Below are positions 54,424-64,000 of a stretch of 64,000 nucleotides of DNA, piece by piece. Position 1 is the stretch's first letter; every line of letters begins with the position of its first letter. A program made the translations under genes and the position numbers. This stretch comes from Hygrophila difformis (lineage: Eukaryota > Streptophyta > Magnoliopsida > Lamiales > Acanthaceae), in the NCBI GenBank assembly GCA_030278955.1, contig JAOANR010000002.1:16603672-16667671 (forward strand), given 5' to 3'. The notes beneath the pieces were generated by a model that was given only the letters and a program-made list of their open reading frames with translations, did not search any database and was not told the origin of the DNA.

Positions 54424-55505
54424 TGTGATACCCCAAAAAGAGTCGTCACGCGCCGAGGTAAGAATCTAATTTTCAAACCTCAAATATTTTATGCGTGTCA
54501 ATTATTACATGCATTACTATCAGTCCGAGTGCGACCCAACTTCGAGGACGAAGTTGATTTCTAAGGAGGGTAGACTGTAATACCCGAGAAATCGACATCA
54601 AGTTTTAAAATCCGAAGTTTAAGAATTTGATTTATTTATCGAAATCGAATTAATTCCGAGAGAGCGGAATTAAATATTTCGGATAGTCGCGACTCGGGAT
54701 AGATGTATCGAATTATCCCAACAATCTCGGATAATTCATACTATGATTTTTAAGAGATTAAAAATCATAATATTGTAAAAAAAAAAAAAAAAAAAAAAAA
54801 ATTCGCAGGCTGGTGGCCGCGCGGTGGCGGCGCGGTGCGCGCCACCAGCACGCCACCCTGCTGTTATGAACAACTCATAACGCTCTATGCGTTTTATGCC
54901 ATGAATTCGGTGGTGGGCGATTCCAAACGACTCCAATTTGAATTCCAGACGTTGGAGGGTGTGTGGGGATGATTTTGGATAGATTTTGGGGTGTGTTAAC
55001 CCTCCACAACCTTGATTAAGGTGACTTACAAGCTTGATGAGGCATTAGTTGGACCATGGTTGAGCAAGGTGGAGTAGTGGGGGTATGGGAGCTTTAACTT
55101 CGGGAGTTATCAGTCATCAAGCACTCACCACTCACCTAGGGTCTTAATGCCATCATTGGATGCCAATCATTTCAGATTCCCACTTCTATTTAACCTCACA
55201 ACCCCTCTCCATTTCATTTGTTTGAAAAATCTGAGATCATTGGAGTGTTTGTGAGAGTTGAGAGTTGTTCATAGGAATTGCAGAGGTTTCTTTCGAAGTT
55301 GGCACTTCCACTCTATAATTACTTGGGTAAGTGAGGATTTCATTCATTTTCCTTAGTCCTAAACTCGGAATACAGGCCTCTAAGATAAGAATTTCTCCAA
55401 CCGTTCGAATATAGGATCCATCGTAGGAGGAGGGGACTGTTGAGGCCGATCCGGACGATCGAGGGAGTTCTACCAAGAGAAATTTCGATCCTAAACTCAT
55501 CCCAA

Positions 55506-56814
55506 GTAAGTTAGTATTGTGCACGTCGATTTTTAGGAGTTTTGGTTGAGTATAACTCGAGATATTGGATCATCTCTCTTTCTTACAAAATCTGCCAAAT
55601 AGGGTTTTCCTATGACCAATTTTATTGTTCTGTGAATTCGACCATGATCCGTACATTTTTAGGAGAACCTTCCAAAATAAAACTTGTTCCTAATGTCCTA
55701 AATATGCTCTCTGTAAATTTTTATAATTTTTGGACATGTTTTGGTCACCCAAATTCGATCTGGTATTTTCTGCACATAGGTTGACAGATTTAATGTATGT
55801 ATGTAGTCAGTTTTGTTGTTCGATTCACTCTTGCCTATGATCGTTTTTAGTGCTTGATGTCTTCATGAAACTTGTTCTAATATGTGTCTAGAACATCCCT
55901 GTAAAATTTCATGATTTTTGGAGCATGTATGAAATTGTTATGAATTTTTGAACTCACTGTGGTCGAATTTACTGAAGTATGCGAAATTGTAAATCAATAG
56001 CTTTCTGAAATCGATTAAAATGACCAGTTTAGAGTCCGAATTTTGAGATGGCTATTTCTATGAAAAATACTTATTTTGATGTTTCCTAGCCACTGTAATT
56101 TTTCCAGAATTTTTAAAGTTCGTTTACTGCATTTTCAAAGGCGATTTCAGAAACTGCTACAATGTCACTTTTGGTCGGTAAATGCTATTTTGAATATCCG
56201 ATGAACTAAGAGTCGATTGCTACTCGGTTTTGGATATGTATGAAATCTGGATATATGGCGAATATATTGGAATGATAAAAATGTGAATTTTAAACTTTGG
56301 AGGTTTTGATCGAGTGGGATGCCATGTGTTAGAGGGTAAGTGCACTTGGCGTGAGCTCGTTGGGCCGCCCCCTCTTTTGTAGCCAAAACGGCATTGATTA
56401 TTGTGATGTATGAGTCTATACTCCTAGATGTATCCGTATGGGTTATCTAGGGCTCCGGAGTGTGTCTGTATAGGGTCCGCTGCATGCACTTACCTCGTGG
56501 GTACGAGTCCCAGAGGTTGATCCCAAGGGTTCGTCCCTAGGATATATTTGAGTCCTTGTGGGTATAAAGTCCCAAAGGTTGGTCCTGTGGGTTCGTCCCT
56601 AGGATATATTAATGGGGTGTCCTCGATCATAACTAACATTGGTAAAATATTCGCGGAATATGTGTAAGAGATTTTTTAATTTATTTATTCGTCTTTTTAA
56701 ATAAATATATTATTTTGTATACTCTCCTAAAAACTTTTAAAATTCGTTGTGCTATATATTAACTTACTCAGTACCGTTGTACTGATAAGATACGTTGTCT
56801 CTATTTTTTTTCAG
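55506..56814 (+). other. Predicted intron inside element C LTR
   Basis: Donor GTAAGTTAGT at 55506; acceptor, T-run then CAG, ending at 56814 (1309 nt). TAACTTAC (about 56761-56767) complements the donor's eight bases. The adjoining hairpin has arms CAGTAC/GTACTG (56769-56784). Confidence 0.5.
56493..56603 (+). repeat. Hairpin array in C LTR
   Basis: Units with GGG...CCC cores and changing arms: CCTC/GAGG (56493-56516), CCTT/AAGG (56554-56578), CCT/AGG (56584-56603), plus an imperfect unit (56522-56541). Two cores read GGGTTCGTCCC. D's LTR has the same set inverted at 59145-59255. Confidence 0.75.
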
Positions 56815-57146
56815 ATGTGGAAGATTAGCGCATGGCATTTTACCATTTGGGATGGGAATTTCCGAAGACTTGTCGCACTTAATTTTTTTTAAATTCTTTT
56901 ACAAATTCTGAAGTCATGTTTGGCCCTTACTGAGCTTCCGCACTGTTTTTAAATGATACATGTTAGGCTTTACTCTGATTTAAACCTTCGGGCACTGTTT
57001 GAATGGTTTTAAATTATTTTTCTAAATTATTGATACAACTTAGCCTTAGCATCTTCTCAAGTGAGCTCGAAATGGTTCGCGTCTTGCTTGGGGAGGTGTG
57101 GCGGTGGCATCCCGGCCTGGGTTATCAAATCCGGGGTGTTACAAAG

Positions 57147-57162
57147 TGGTATCAGAGCCCGG
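57147..57162 (+). promoter_or_regulatory. Element C primer binding site (tRNA-iMet)
   Basis: TGGTATCAGAGCCCGG, three bases after the LTR. Confidence 0.92.
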
Positions 57163-57487
57163 AAATTTTTTTAAAAAAAATATATATATATTCTTATTTT
57201 TCGGCCCAATATAGAGGCCCAAAATATTAAATATTATTTTTAAATATTTTAAATATTATTTCCATTATTTTAAAACTCATGGAAAAATTATATCTCAAAA
57301 AAATTCGACAAGTCTCAAATTGTTACTATTATTTTCGGGGGGATGCATTTGCATACATGCATTATTTAAAATGTTCGCTGACTGTGTTAGATAACATTCT
57401 TATTCGGCTTGACCTTGACTTAGGAGCGATAGCTTGAGGCTAATTTATCCTTGGTCTTAGATCTTGATCACATGTGCTTAGCGTACC
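57163..57487 (+). other. Element C leader; gag deleted
   Basis: AT-rich leader resembling that of A (TCGGCCCAATATAGAGGCCC at about 57210). It joins the protease region directly; the gag gene is absent. Confidence 0.65.
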
Positions 57488-57940
57488 TGTTAGTGTTTTG
57501 TTCGATTCGGGCGCAAGTTGCTCTTTAATTTCCACGAGGATTATATCTGCCTTAGATCTTCCAGCGTTAAATTAGAAATTCAATTACCATCGGGTAAGGT
57601 GATATCGTGTTCGAAACGATACGATGGAATCCTGATAGTAATCAAGAACCTAGAATTCTTCGCGAATCTAGTCGAGTTTGATCTTGGGGACTTCGACGTC
57701 ATCTTAGGCATGGATTTTATGACTCAATACAAAGCCGTTATTGAGTGCCAGAAGCAGAATATTTCCTTAGCCAAGAATCGAGGGAAGAAGGTGGTGTATT
57801 ACATGCAGCCTCCAAAGAAAAACGCTAAGGTGGTGAATGCCTTGAGGTTCTGCAATCTCATACAAAAAGGCTATCACTTATATGCATGCTATGTGCATAA
57901 CCTCAAAGACGAGGAAAAAAAAGGAGAAAGAACGACATAA
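57488..57940 (+). pseudogene. pol: Element C protease remnant
   Basis: Reads VLFDSGASCSLIS, then after a frame change near 57520 IQLPSGKVISCSKRYDGI, FDVILGMDFMTQYKAV and LYACYVHNL. No gag precedes it and RT is missing. A fragment of the protease with linker. Confidence 0.82.
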
Positions 57941-58566
57941 TTCCATTCGTAAATGGATGTTCCGACGTAATGCCGCCAAAGCGAGAAGTCGAATTTAAGA
58001 TTGATCGGGTACCTAGAATAGAGCCGGTATCCAAGGTGCCGTTCGAAGCTCTCTACGGACGCAAGTGTCTCCGTTATGTGGGTTAAGGATGATAGTTCTG
58101 TGGTTGTAGGACTTCAGCTCATTGAGGACATGAGCCGACTAATTAAGGTAGTGCAACAAAAGATGGAAGCTGCACAAGATAGGCAAAAGGGTTATGCCGA
58201 TTCAAGATGACAAGAATTGGAATTCCAAGTGGGAGGCAAGGTCTTGCTAAAGGTGTCACCGATGAAGGGGGTGATGCGATTTGGCAAACGAGGAAAGCTG
58301 AGTCCTCAATACATCGGTCCATACGAGATTTTAGACCGTGTAGGTACCTTGGCCTACCGATTGGCTCTTCCACCGGAATTATCACGGGTGCACAACGTGT
58401 TTCATGTTTCTCAGCTGAAGAAATATGTGCACGATCCAACTCACGTCTTGCAAACTGATGTGATTGAGCTGGACGATGATCTGACGTATGAGGAGTATCC
58501 GATCGAGATACTGGACGTCAAAGAAAGAGTTACAAGAAACAAGACCGTGAGAATGGTAAAGGTACT
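57941..58566 (+). pseudogene. pol: Element C integrase C-terminal remnant, cut by D
   Basis: After a degraded protease-RT linker, sequence from 58041 ([10 protein letters not shown]) leads into the integrase C-terminal region, with frame damage near 58075. [25 protein letters not shown] and [15 protein letters not shown] are readable, up to TVRMVKVL, where D's LTR begins. RT, RNase H and the integrase core are deleted. Very close to D's own protein in this stretch. Confidence 0.85.
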
Positions 58567-60875
58567 TGTAACACCCCGGATTTGGTAACCCAGGCCGGGA
58601 CGCTACCGCCACACCCTTCCAAACAAGACCCGATTAAATCGAGTTTGTTTAAAAGGATGCTAAGGCTTAAGTTGCATCATCGACTTAAAAATATTTAAAA
58701 CCATTCAAATAAGCCCGAATTTAATCAGAGTATATCACGCATAATAATAATAATAAGCAGTGCGGAAGCAAAAATAAACAGGGCCAAAACATGCGGCCAA
58801 AACCAGAGTCTAAGTCCAATGCATAATTTAAAATAAATAAAATGCGACAAGTCTTCTTTTAAAAAAACAAAGTGGAAATCCCATCCCTCCATGCGATGCT
58901 TACTCTGCGAAATCTGAAAGGAAAAATAAAACAACAATTTATCAGTACAAAGGTACTGCGTAAGTTAATATATAGCACAACGAATTTTAAAAGTTTTTAG
59001 GAGAATATACAAAGTAATATATTTATTTAAAAGACGAGTAAATAAATTAATTAAAAATTCTTACACATATGTCACGAACATTTTACCAATGTTAGTTATG
59101 ATCGAGGACACCCCATTAACATATCCTAGGGACGAACCCACAGGACCAACCTTTGGGACTTTATACCCACAAGGATTCAAATATATCCTAGGGACGAACC
59201 CTTGGGATCAACCTCTGGGACTCGTACCCACGAGGTAAGTGCATGCAGCGGACCCTATACAGACACACTCCGGAGCCCTAGATAACCCATACGGATACAT
59301 CTAGGAGTATAGACTCATACATCACAATAATCAATGCCGTTTTGGCTATAAAAGAGGGGCGACATAATTCACCACATTGGCATCCCACTCGATCAAAACT
59401 TACAAAGTTTTAAAACCACATTTCATAATATTCACAACATGTTCAGATTCCATATATATCCAAAACCGAGTAACAATCGACTCGTAGTTCATCGAATAAT
59501 CAAAATAGCATTTACCGATTAAAAATGCCATTATAACAGTTTCTGAAATCGCATTTAAAAATGCAGTAAACGATTTTTAAAAATTCTGGAAAAATTACAG
59601 TAGCTAGAAAACATCAAAATAAGCATTTTTCATAGAAATAGCCATCTCAAAATTCGGACTCTAAGTAGGTCATTTTAATCGATTTCAGAATACTATTGAA
59701 ATTCAAATTCTCTTGTTTCAGTAACTTCGACCACAGTGAACTCAAAAATTCATAACAATTTCATATGTGCTCCAAAAATCATGAAACTTTACAGGGACGT
59801 TCTAGACACATAATGGAACAAATTTCATGAAGACATCAAGCACTAAAAACGATCATAGGCAAGGGTGAATCGAACAACAAAACTGACTACATACATACAT
59901 TGAACCTGTTCCCAAATGCGCAGAAAATACCAGATCGAATTTGAGTGACCAAAACTTGTCCAAAAATTATAAAAATTTACAGAGAGCATCTTTAGGACGT
60001 TAGGAACAAGTTTCATTTTGGAAGGTTCTCCTAAAAATGTACGGATCATGGTCGAATTCATAGAACAATAAGATTGGTCACAAGAAAACCCTATTTGACA
60101 GCTTTTATGAGAAATAGAGATGATCCAATATCTCGAGTTATACTCAACCAAAACTCCTAAAAATCGACGTGCACAATACTAACTTACTTGAGATGAGTTT
60201 AGGATCAAAAATCTTCTTGGAGGAATTCTGGAAAACGACCAACTCGACCCCAACAATCAACACTTCTACCGAATGCACCTATTATGGAGTTGTTGGAGGA
60301 AATTCTCAATTCTAGGACAAGGGATTCGAATCTAAGACCAAGGAAATGAAGTAGAACTCTTACCTACACGTAGGAGAAAGGTTTGGACCACTTGAACACG
60401 TCCAACTCTCTGCCAAGGATGATGAACAACTCACAAAACTCTCACTACTCTCTCTTGAACTCAAATTTCGGATGGGATGCAAATGAGTGCAATGGAGGCT
60501 GAGTAGGGGCTATTTATAGAGGGGTAATTGCTCCAAAAGCTGCCATGGGGTAGTGGGAATGTGAAGGAACAAATTCTAACCCATAACCCCCGAATTAACA
60601 CCCCCAAACCTCATCCACTTCCCCCACTCCTCTCATAGCTCCATAGGATCCTCCAAGGTGTGTTGTGGGAGCTTAAAGTCTGAGTTTGTGGGGTGTTAAT
60701 GCTTCTCAACCCAATCATAACCCCCCCACAACGTCCACAAAGTCTGATTACTGAATTCAAATCGATTGGAGACGTGCAAAACGAAAATCAATGCCAAAAT
60801 CCACTTGTAACGCCCGCATAGCAGGTTCTGCTGCTGGTGGCGCGCTGGTGGCGCGCTGCGCGCGGCCACCGCGCC

Positions 60876-60913
<38 letters not shown>

Positions 60914-61265
60914 TATGATTTTTTTTTTAATCTCTTAAAAATCATAATATGAATTATCCGAGATTTTTGGGATAACTCGATACATCTATCCCGAGTTGCG
61001 ATTATCCGAAATATTTAATCCCGTTCTCTCGGAATTAACTCGATTTCGATAATTAAATCCAAATTCTTAATCTTCGGATTTTAAAACTTAATGTCGATTT
61101 CTCGGGTATTACAGTCTACCCTCCTTAGAAATCAACTTCGTCCTCGAAGTTGGGTCGCACTCGGATTGATAGTAATGCATGTAATGATTCGCACACATAA
61201 AATATTTGAGGTTTGAAAATTAAATTCTTACCTCGGCGTGCGACGACTTTCTGCGGGGTATCACA
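58567..61265 (-). mobile_element. Element D, 3' LTR
   Basis: TGTAACACCCCGG on the left. On the right it ends either at the inner start (61113, purine tract 61114-61127) or at the outer one (61265, purine tract from 61266). The left flank GTACT (58562-58566) interrupts C's integrase. TATA box TATAAATA on the minus strand at 60511-60518. CpG-rich block plus poly-T at about 60833-60908. Same family as C's LTR. Confidence 0.85.
58914..60187 (-). other. Predicted intron inside element D LTR
   Basis: Minus-strand donor GTAAGTTAGT at 60187. The acceptor TTTCCTTTCAG ends at 58914 (1274 nt). TAACTTAC complements the donor. The adjoining hairpin has arms CAGTAC/GTACTG (58943-58958). A hairpin array lies at 59145-59255. 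Confidence 0.5.
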
Positions 61266-61306
61266 TCCTCCCCCCCTTAGGACTACAGTTATGTCCCCAT
61301 AACTGC

Positions 61307-64000
61307 TCACGAATCGAGTTGAAAAAGGTTGGGATATTTCTGCTTCATATCCACTTCCAACTCCCACGTCGCTTCTTCGGTACCATGATTAGACCATAGT
61401 ACTTTTACCATCCTCACGGTCTTGTTCCTTGTGACTCTTTCTTTGACGTCCAGTATCTCGATCGGATACTCCTCATACGTCAGGTCATCATCCAGCTCAA
61501 TCACATCAGTTTGCAAGACGTGAGTTGGATCGTGCACATATTTCTTCAGCTGAGACACATGAAACACGTTGTGCACCCGTGATAATTCCGGTGGAAGAGC
61601 CAATCGGTAAGCCAAGGTACCTACACGGTCTAAAATCTCGTATGGACCAATGTAACGAGGACTCAGCTTCCCTCGTTTGCCAAATCGCATCACCCCCTTC
61701 ATGGGTGAGACCTTTAGCATAACCTTGTCTCCCACTTGGAATTCCAACTCTTGTCGCCTCGTATCGGCATAGCTCTTTTGGCGATCTTGTGCGGCCTTCA
61801 TCTTTTGTTGGACAATCTGGATTTGTTTACTCATATCTTCAATGAGTTGAGGTCCAACAACTACAGAATTTTCATCCTTTGTCCAGCATATCGGACTGCG
61901 ACACTTGCGTCCATAGAGAGCTTCGAACGGTGCCATGCCAATACTAGCATGGTAACTGTTGTTATACGAGAATTCAATTAACGGTAAGTGGTTCTCCCAA
62001 CTTCCCTTGAATTCAAGTACACACGCTCTAAGCATATCTTCAAGTGTTTGTATCGTCCGCTCAGTTTGACCGTCGGTCATCGGATGAAAGGCTGTGCTCA
62101 TCTTGATTTGGGTTCCCAAGGCTTCTTGTAATTTTGTCCAAAAATTTGAGACAAATCTACTGTCTCGGTCCGAAATAATGTCATGTGGCACTCCGTGCCT
62201 TCGAACCACATTATCGATATATGCCTTGGCTAGTTGATCCATCGACCAATTGTCTTTCATTGGTATAAAGATGGCCGTTTTTGTTAACCGATCAACTATT
62301 ACCCAAATTTTGTTCATCCCTCGAGGAGATCTTGGTAAACCCGAGACAAAGTCCATGGAAATACTATCCCATTTCCAACTCGGGATCTCCAACGGTTTCA
62401 CCAATCCCAATGGCCTTTGCCGTATTGCCTTTACCTTTTGGCAAGTTATGCATTTAGCCACAAAATCTGCAACATCTTTCTTCATTCTCGGCCACCAATA
62501 GATTTTCTTCAAATCCTTGTACAGCTTATCACCACCAGGGTGTACTGAATAAGGCGTACTGTGGCCTTCCTCCATCAATTTCTGCTTCAATTCCTCACAC
62601 TTGTGAGGAACGCACCACCTTCCTTTAAAGCGAATACTCCCGTCATCGTGGACTGTGAATCCTACCGCTTTTCCCTCGTCCATCTTCTCCTTGATCCTCT
62701 TGAGATTCTCATCATCCGGCTGAGCTGTCATAATCTCGTCAAATACGGTAGATTCAATCGTCACGGCATTCACCCTTTCTACCACAGTCCCATAATGGAC
62801 TAGTTCAGTTTCCAACCTTGCTAAGTCCATATATAGTCCTGACGGTAAAATAAGAGTGTTCGTCGTGTGCTTCGCCTTTCGGCTTAATGCGTCTGCCACG
62901 ACGTTTGCTTTTCCTTCGTGATAGGCTATATCCAGGTCGTAGTCCTTGATTAACTCAAGCCATCTCCGTTGCCTCATATTTAACTCCTTTTGAGTAAATA
63001 TGTACTTGAGGCTCTTGTGGTCCGTGAACATCCGACATGTTCGTCCGTATAAGTAGTGTCGCCAAATCTTGAGAGCGAACACCACCGCGGCTAATTCTAG
63101 ATCGTGCGTCGGATAATTCTCCTCATGCGGCTTGAGCTGTCGCGATGCGTAGGAAATAACCCTCTGGTTCTGCATAAGTACACACCCGAGTCCTTCTTTT
63201 GAAGCGTCACTGTACACTTCAAAATCTTCCGTTTCTGATGGAAGTATCAGGACTGGCGCTGTTGTAAGTCTTTTCTTGAGTTCATGGAAAGACTTTTCGC
63301 ACTCTGTAGTCCACTCAAACTTTAACCCCTTCTTCAGCAGTTGGGTCATTGGCCTTGCAATCTTGGAGAAATCTTTCACGAATCTTCTGTAGTATCCGGC
63401 TAGTCCAAGAAAGCTTCTTACTTCTGTCTGACTCGTCGGTGCCGGCCAATCAATCACTGCCGATATTTTTGCCGGGTCAACCGACACTCCCTTAGCCGAT
63501 ACTATGTGCCCCAAGAATGCGACTTCCTTCATCCAAAACTCGCATTTCGACAGTTTTGCGTACAGCTGATTCCTCCTCAGAGTTTCGAGCACTTGATGCA
63601 AGTGTTTCGTATGCTCCTCATCATCCCTTGAGTAAACTAGAATGTCATCGATGAATACGACGACACAAGAATCTAGCAACTCTCGGAAAACACTATTCAT
63701 GAGGTTCATGAATACTGCGGGAGCGTTTGTGAGACCAAAGGACATTACGGTGAATTCGTAGTGCCCATATCTCGTACGAAACGCTGTCTTCGGTATATCC
63801 TTCTCGGCTATACGCAGTTGGTGGTATCCAGATCTCAGGTCGATCTTGGAAAATACCGAAGCTCCTCTCAGTTGATCGAAAAGGTCTTCGATCCTAGGTA
63901 GCGGGTACTTGTTCTTAATCGTGACTTGATTAAGACCTCTGTAGTCTATGCATAACCGAAGTCCACCGTCCTTCTTTTTAACGAATAGGACTGGCGCTCC
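61307..64000 (-). CDS. pol: Element D Pol (RT, RNase H, integrase), runs off window
   Basis: Uninterrupted from the window edge to the stop at 61307 (almost 900 codons visible). [27 protein letters not shown], catalytic FIDDILVYS. RNase [33 protein letters not shown]. Integrase: zinc region [13 protein letters not shown]...CITCQ; triad D (SMDFVSG), D (ISDRDSRFV), E (GQTERTIQ); GPYEIL region; chromodomain-like end [18 protein letters not shown], typical of chromoviruses. It makes and integrates element cDNA. All expected catalytic residues are present, so D could supply enzymes to the pol-less copies (inference). Gag and 5' LTR lie outside the window. Confidence 0.93.
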   Translation of the reverse strand, partial: GAPVLFVKKKDGGLRLCIDYRGLNQVTIKNKYPLPRIEDLFDQLRGASVFSKIDLRSGYHQLRIAEKDIPKTAFRTRYGHYEFTVMSFGLTNAPAVFMNLMNSVFRELLDSCVVVFIDDILVYSRDDEEHTKHLHQVLETLRRNQLYAKLSKCEFWMKEVAFLGHIVSAKGVSVDPAKISAVIDWPAPTSQTEVRSFLGLAGYYRRFVKDFSKIARPMTQLLKKGLKFEWTTECEKSFHELKKRLTTAPVLILPSETEDFEVYSDASKEGLGCVLMQNQRVISYASRQLKPHEENYPTHDLELAAVVFALKIWRHYLYGRTCRMFTDHKSLKYIFTQKELNMRQRRWLELIKDYDLDIAYHEGKANVVADALSRKAKHTTNTLILPSGLYMDLARLETELVHYGTVVERVNAVTIESTVFDEIMTAQPDDENLKRIKEKMDEGKAVGFTVHDDGSIRFKGRWCVPHKCEELKQKLMEEGHSTPYSVHPGGDKLYKDLKKIYWWPRMKKDVADFVAKCITCQKVKAIRQRPLGLVKPLEIPSWKWDSISMDFVSGLPRSPRGMNKIWVIVDRLTKTAIFIPMKDNWSMDQLAKAYIDNVVRRHGVPHDIISDRDSRFVSNFWTKLQEALGTQIKMSTAFHPMTDGQTERTIQTLEDMLRACVLEFKGSWENHLPLIEFSYNNSYHASIGMAPFEALYGRKCRSPICWTKDENSVVVGPQLIEDMSKQIQIVQQKMKAAQDRQKSYADTRRQELEFQVGDKVMLKVSPMKGVMRFGKRGKLSPRYIGPYEILDRVGTLAYRLALPPELSRVHNVFHVSQLKKYVHDPTHVLQTDVIELDDDLTYEEYPIEILDVKERVTRNKTVRMVKVLWSNHGTEEATWELEVDMKQKYPNLFQLDS

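Larger units (their letters stand above)
54424..57143 (+). mobile_element. Element C, 5' LTR
   Basis: 2720 bp, starting TGTGATACCCC (outer start) and ending GGGGTGTTACA. The inner start TGTAATACCCG with its purine tract (54561-54575) lies inside the LTR at 54576. Flank AAACC (54419-54423) is the expected target duplication. It has a CpG-rich block next to a poly-A run (about 54777-54850), a predicted intron (55506-56814) and a hairpin array (56493-56603). Confidence 0.82.

Noticed and set aside
54424..54575. Tandem element or solo-LTR junction at C, because a PPT lies just left of an LTR-like start
   Set aside because: The segment is better explained as the first 150 bp of C's own LTR, which starts at TGTGATACCCC as E's starts after its outer PPT.

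Overview
This is plant nuclear DNA, most likely eudicot pericentromeric or other gene-poor heterochromatin. It is almost wholly LTR retrotransposons nested in one another. Two lineages account for nearly everything: Ty3/gypsy chromoviruses (LTRs about 2.6-2.8 kb, initiator tRNA-Met primer site, CCHC Gag, chromodomain-like integrase tail; Tekay/Del-like by inference) and Athila/Tat-like elements (LTRs about 4.2-4.8 kb, tRNA-Asp primer site). The only host-like genes are a tandem group of three F-box paralogues at 31.6-34.4 kb. The species cannot be named from the sequence.

Layout. Element A (-, 1-6018) has a gag but no pol and sits inside the 3' LTR of element B. Element B (-, 6019-7531 and 17577-25086) has a full-length but broken gag-pol. 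Its integrase is split by element E (+, 7532-17571), which is complete from LTR to LTR with a perfect 5-bp target duplication GTTTG. B lies in an Athila-like LTR remnant G (25087-~27106). Next come a chromovirus gag-protease-RT fragment I (-, 27107-29409), an Athila-type integrase (+, 29553-30887) and the F-box genes. Element F (Athila-like, +, 34459-42896) has a 5' LTR, tRNA-Asp PBS and a decayed gag-protease-partial RT. It abuts an inverted Athila-like element H (-, 43208-54423) carrying an intact 1395-residue ORF. C (chromovirus, +, 54424-58566) is inserted in H. D (chromovirus, -, 58567 to beyond the window) is inserted in C and carries the only uninterrupted pol.

Function. D is the only copy here with an uninterrupted pol as far as visible. 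A (no pol) and E (no RT/RNase H) could have moved only with enzymes supplied by another copy; A's two LTRs are nearly identical, so it moved recently.

Most unusual signal. All five chromovirus LTRs contain what looks like an intron of 1.27-1.51 kb lying inside the LTR. The donor is GTAAGTTA, and an exact reverse complement of that donor (8-11 nt) lies about 50 nt before a pyrimidine-rich CAG acceptor, next to a small hairpin whose arms co-vary between elements. Inside these introns lie arrays of short hairpins with constant loops and co-varying arms. The Athila-like LTRs carry different, nested inverted repeats around their TATA boxes, again with arms that change together. I know of no description of this arrangement, but I could not search for one. 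All structure claims come from reading by eye.
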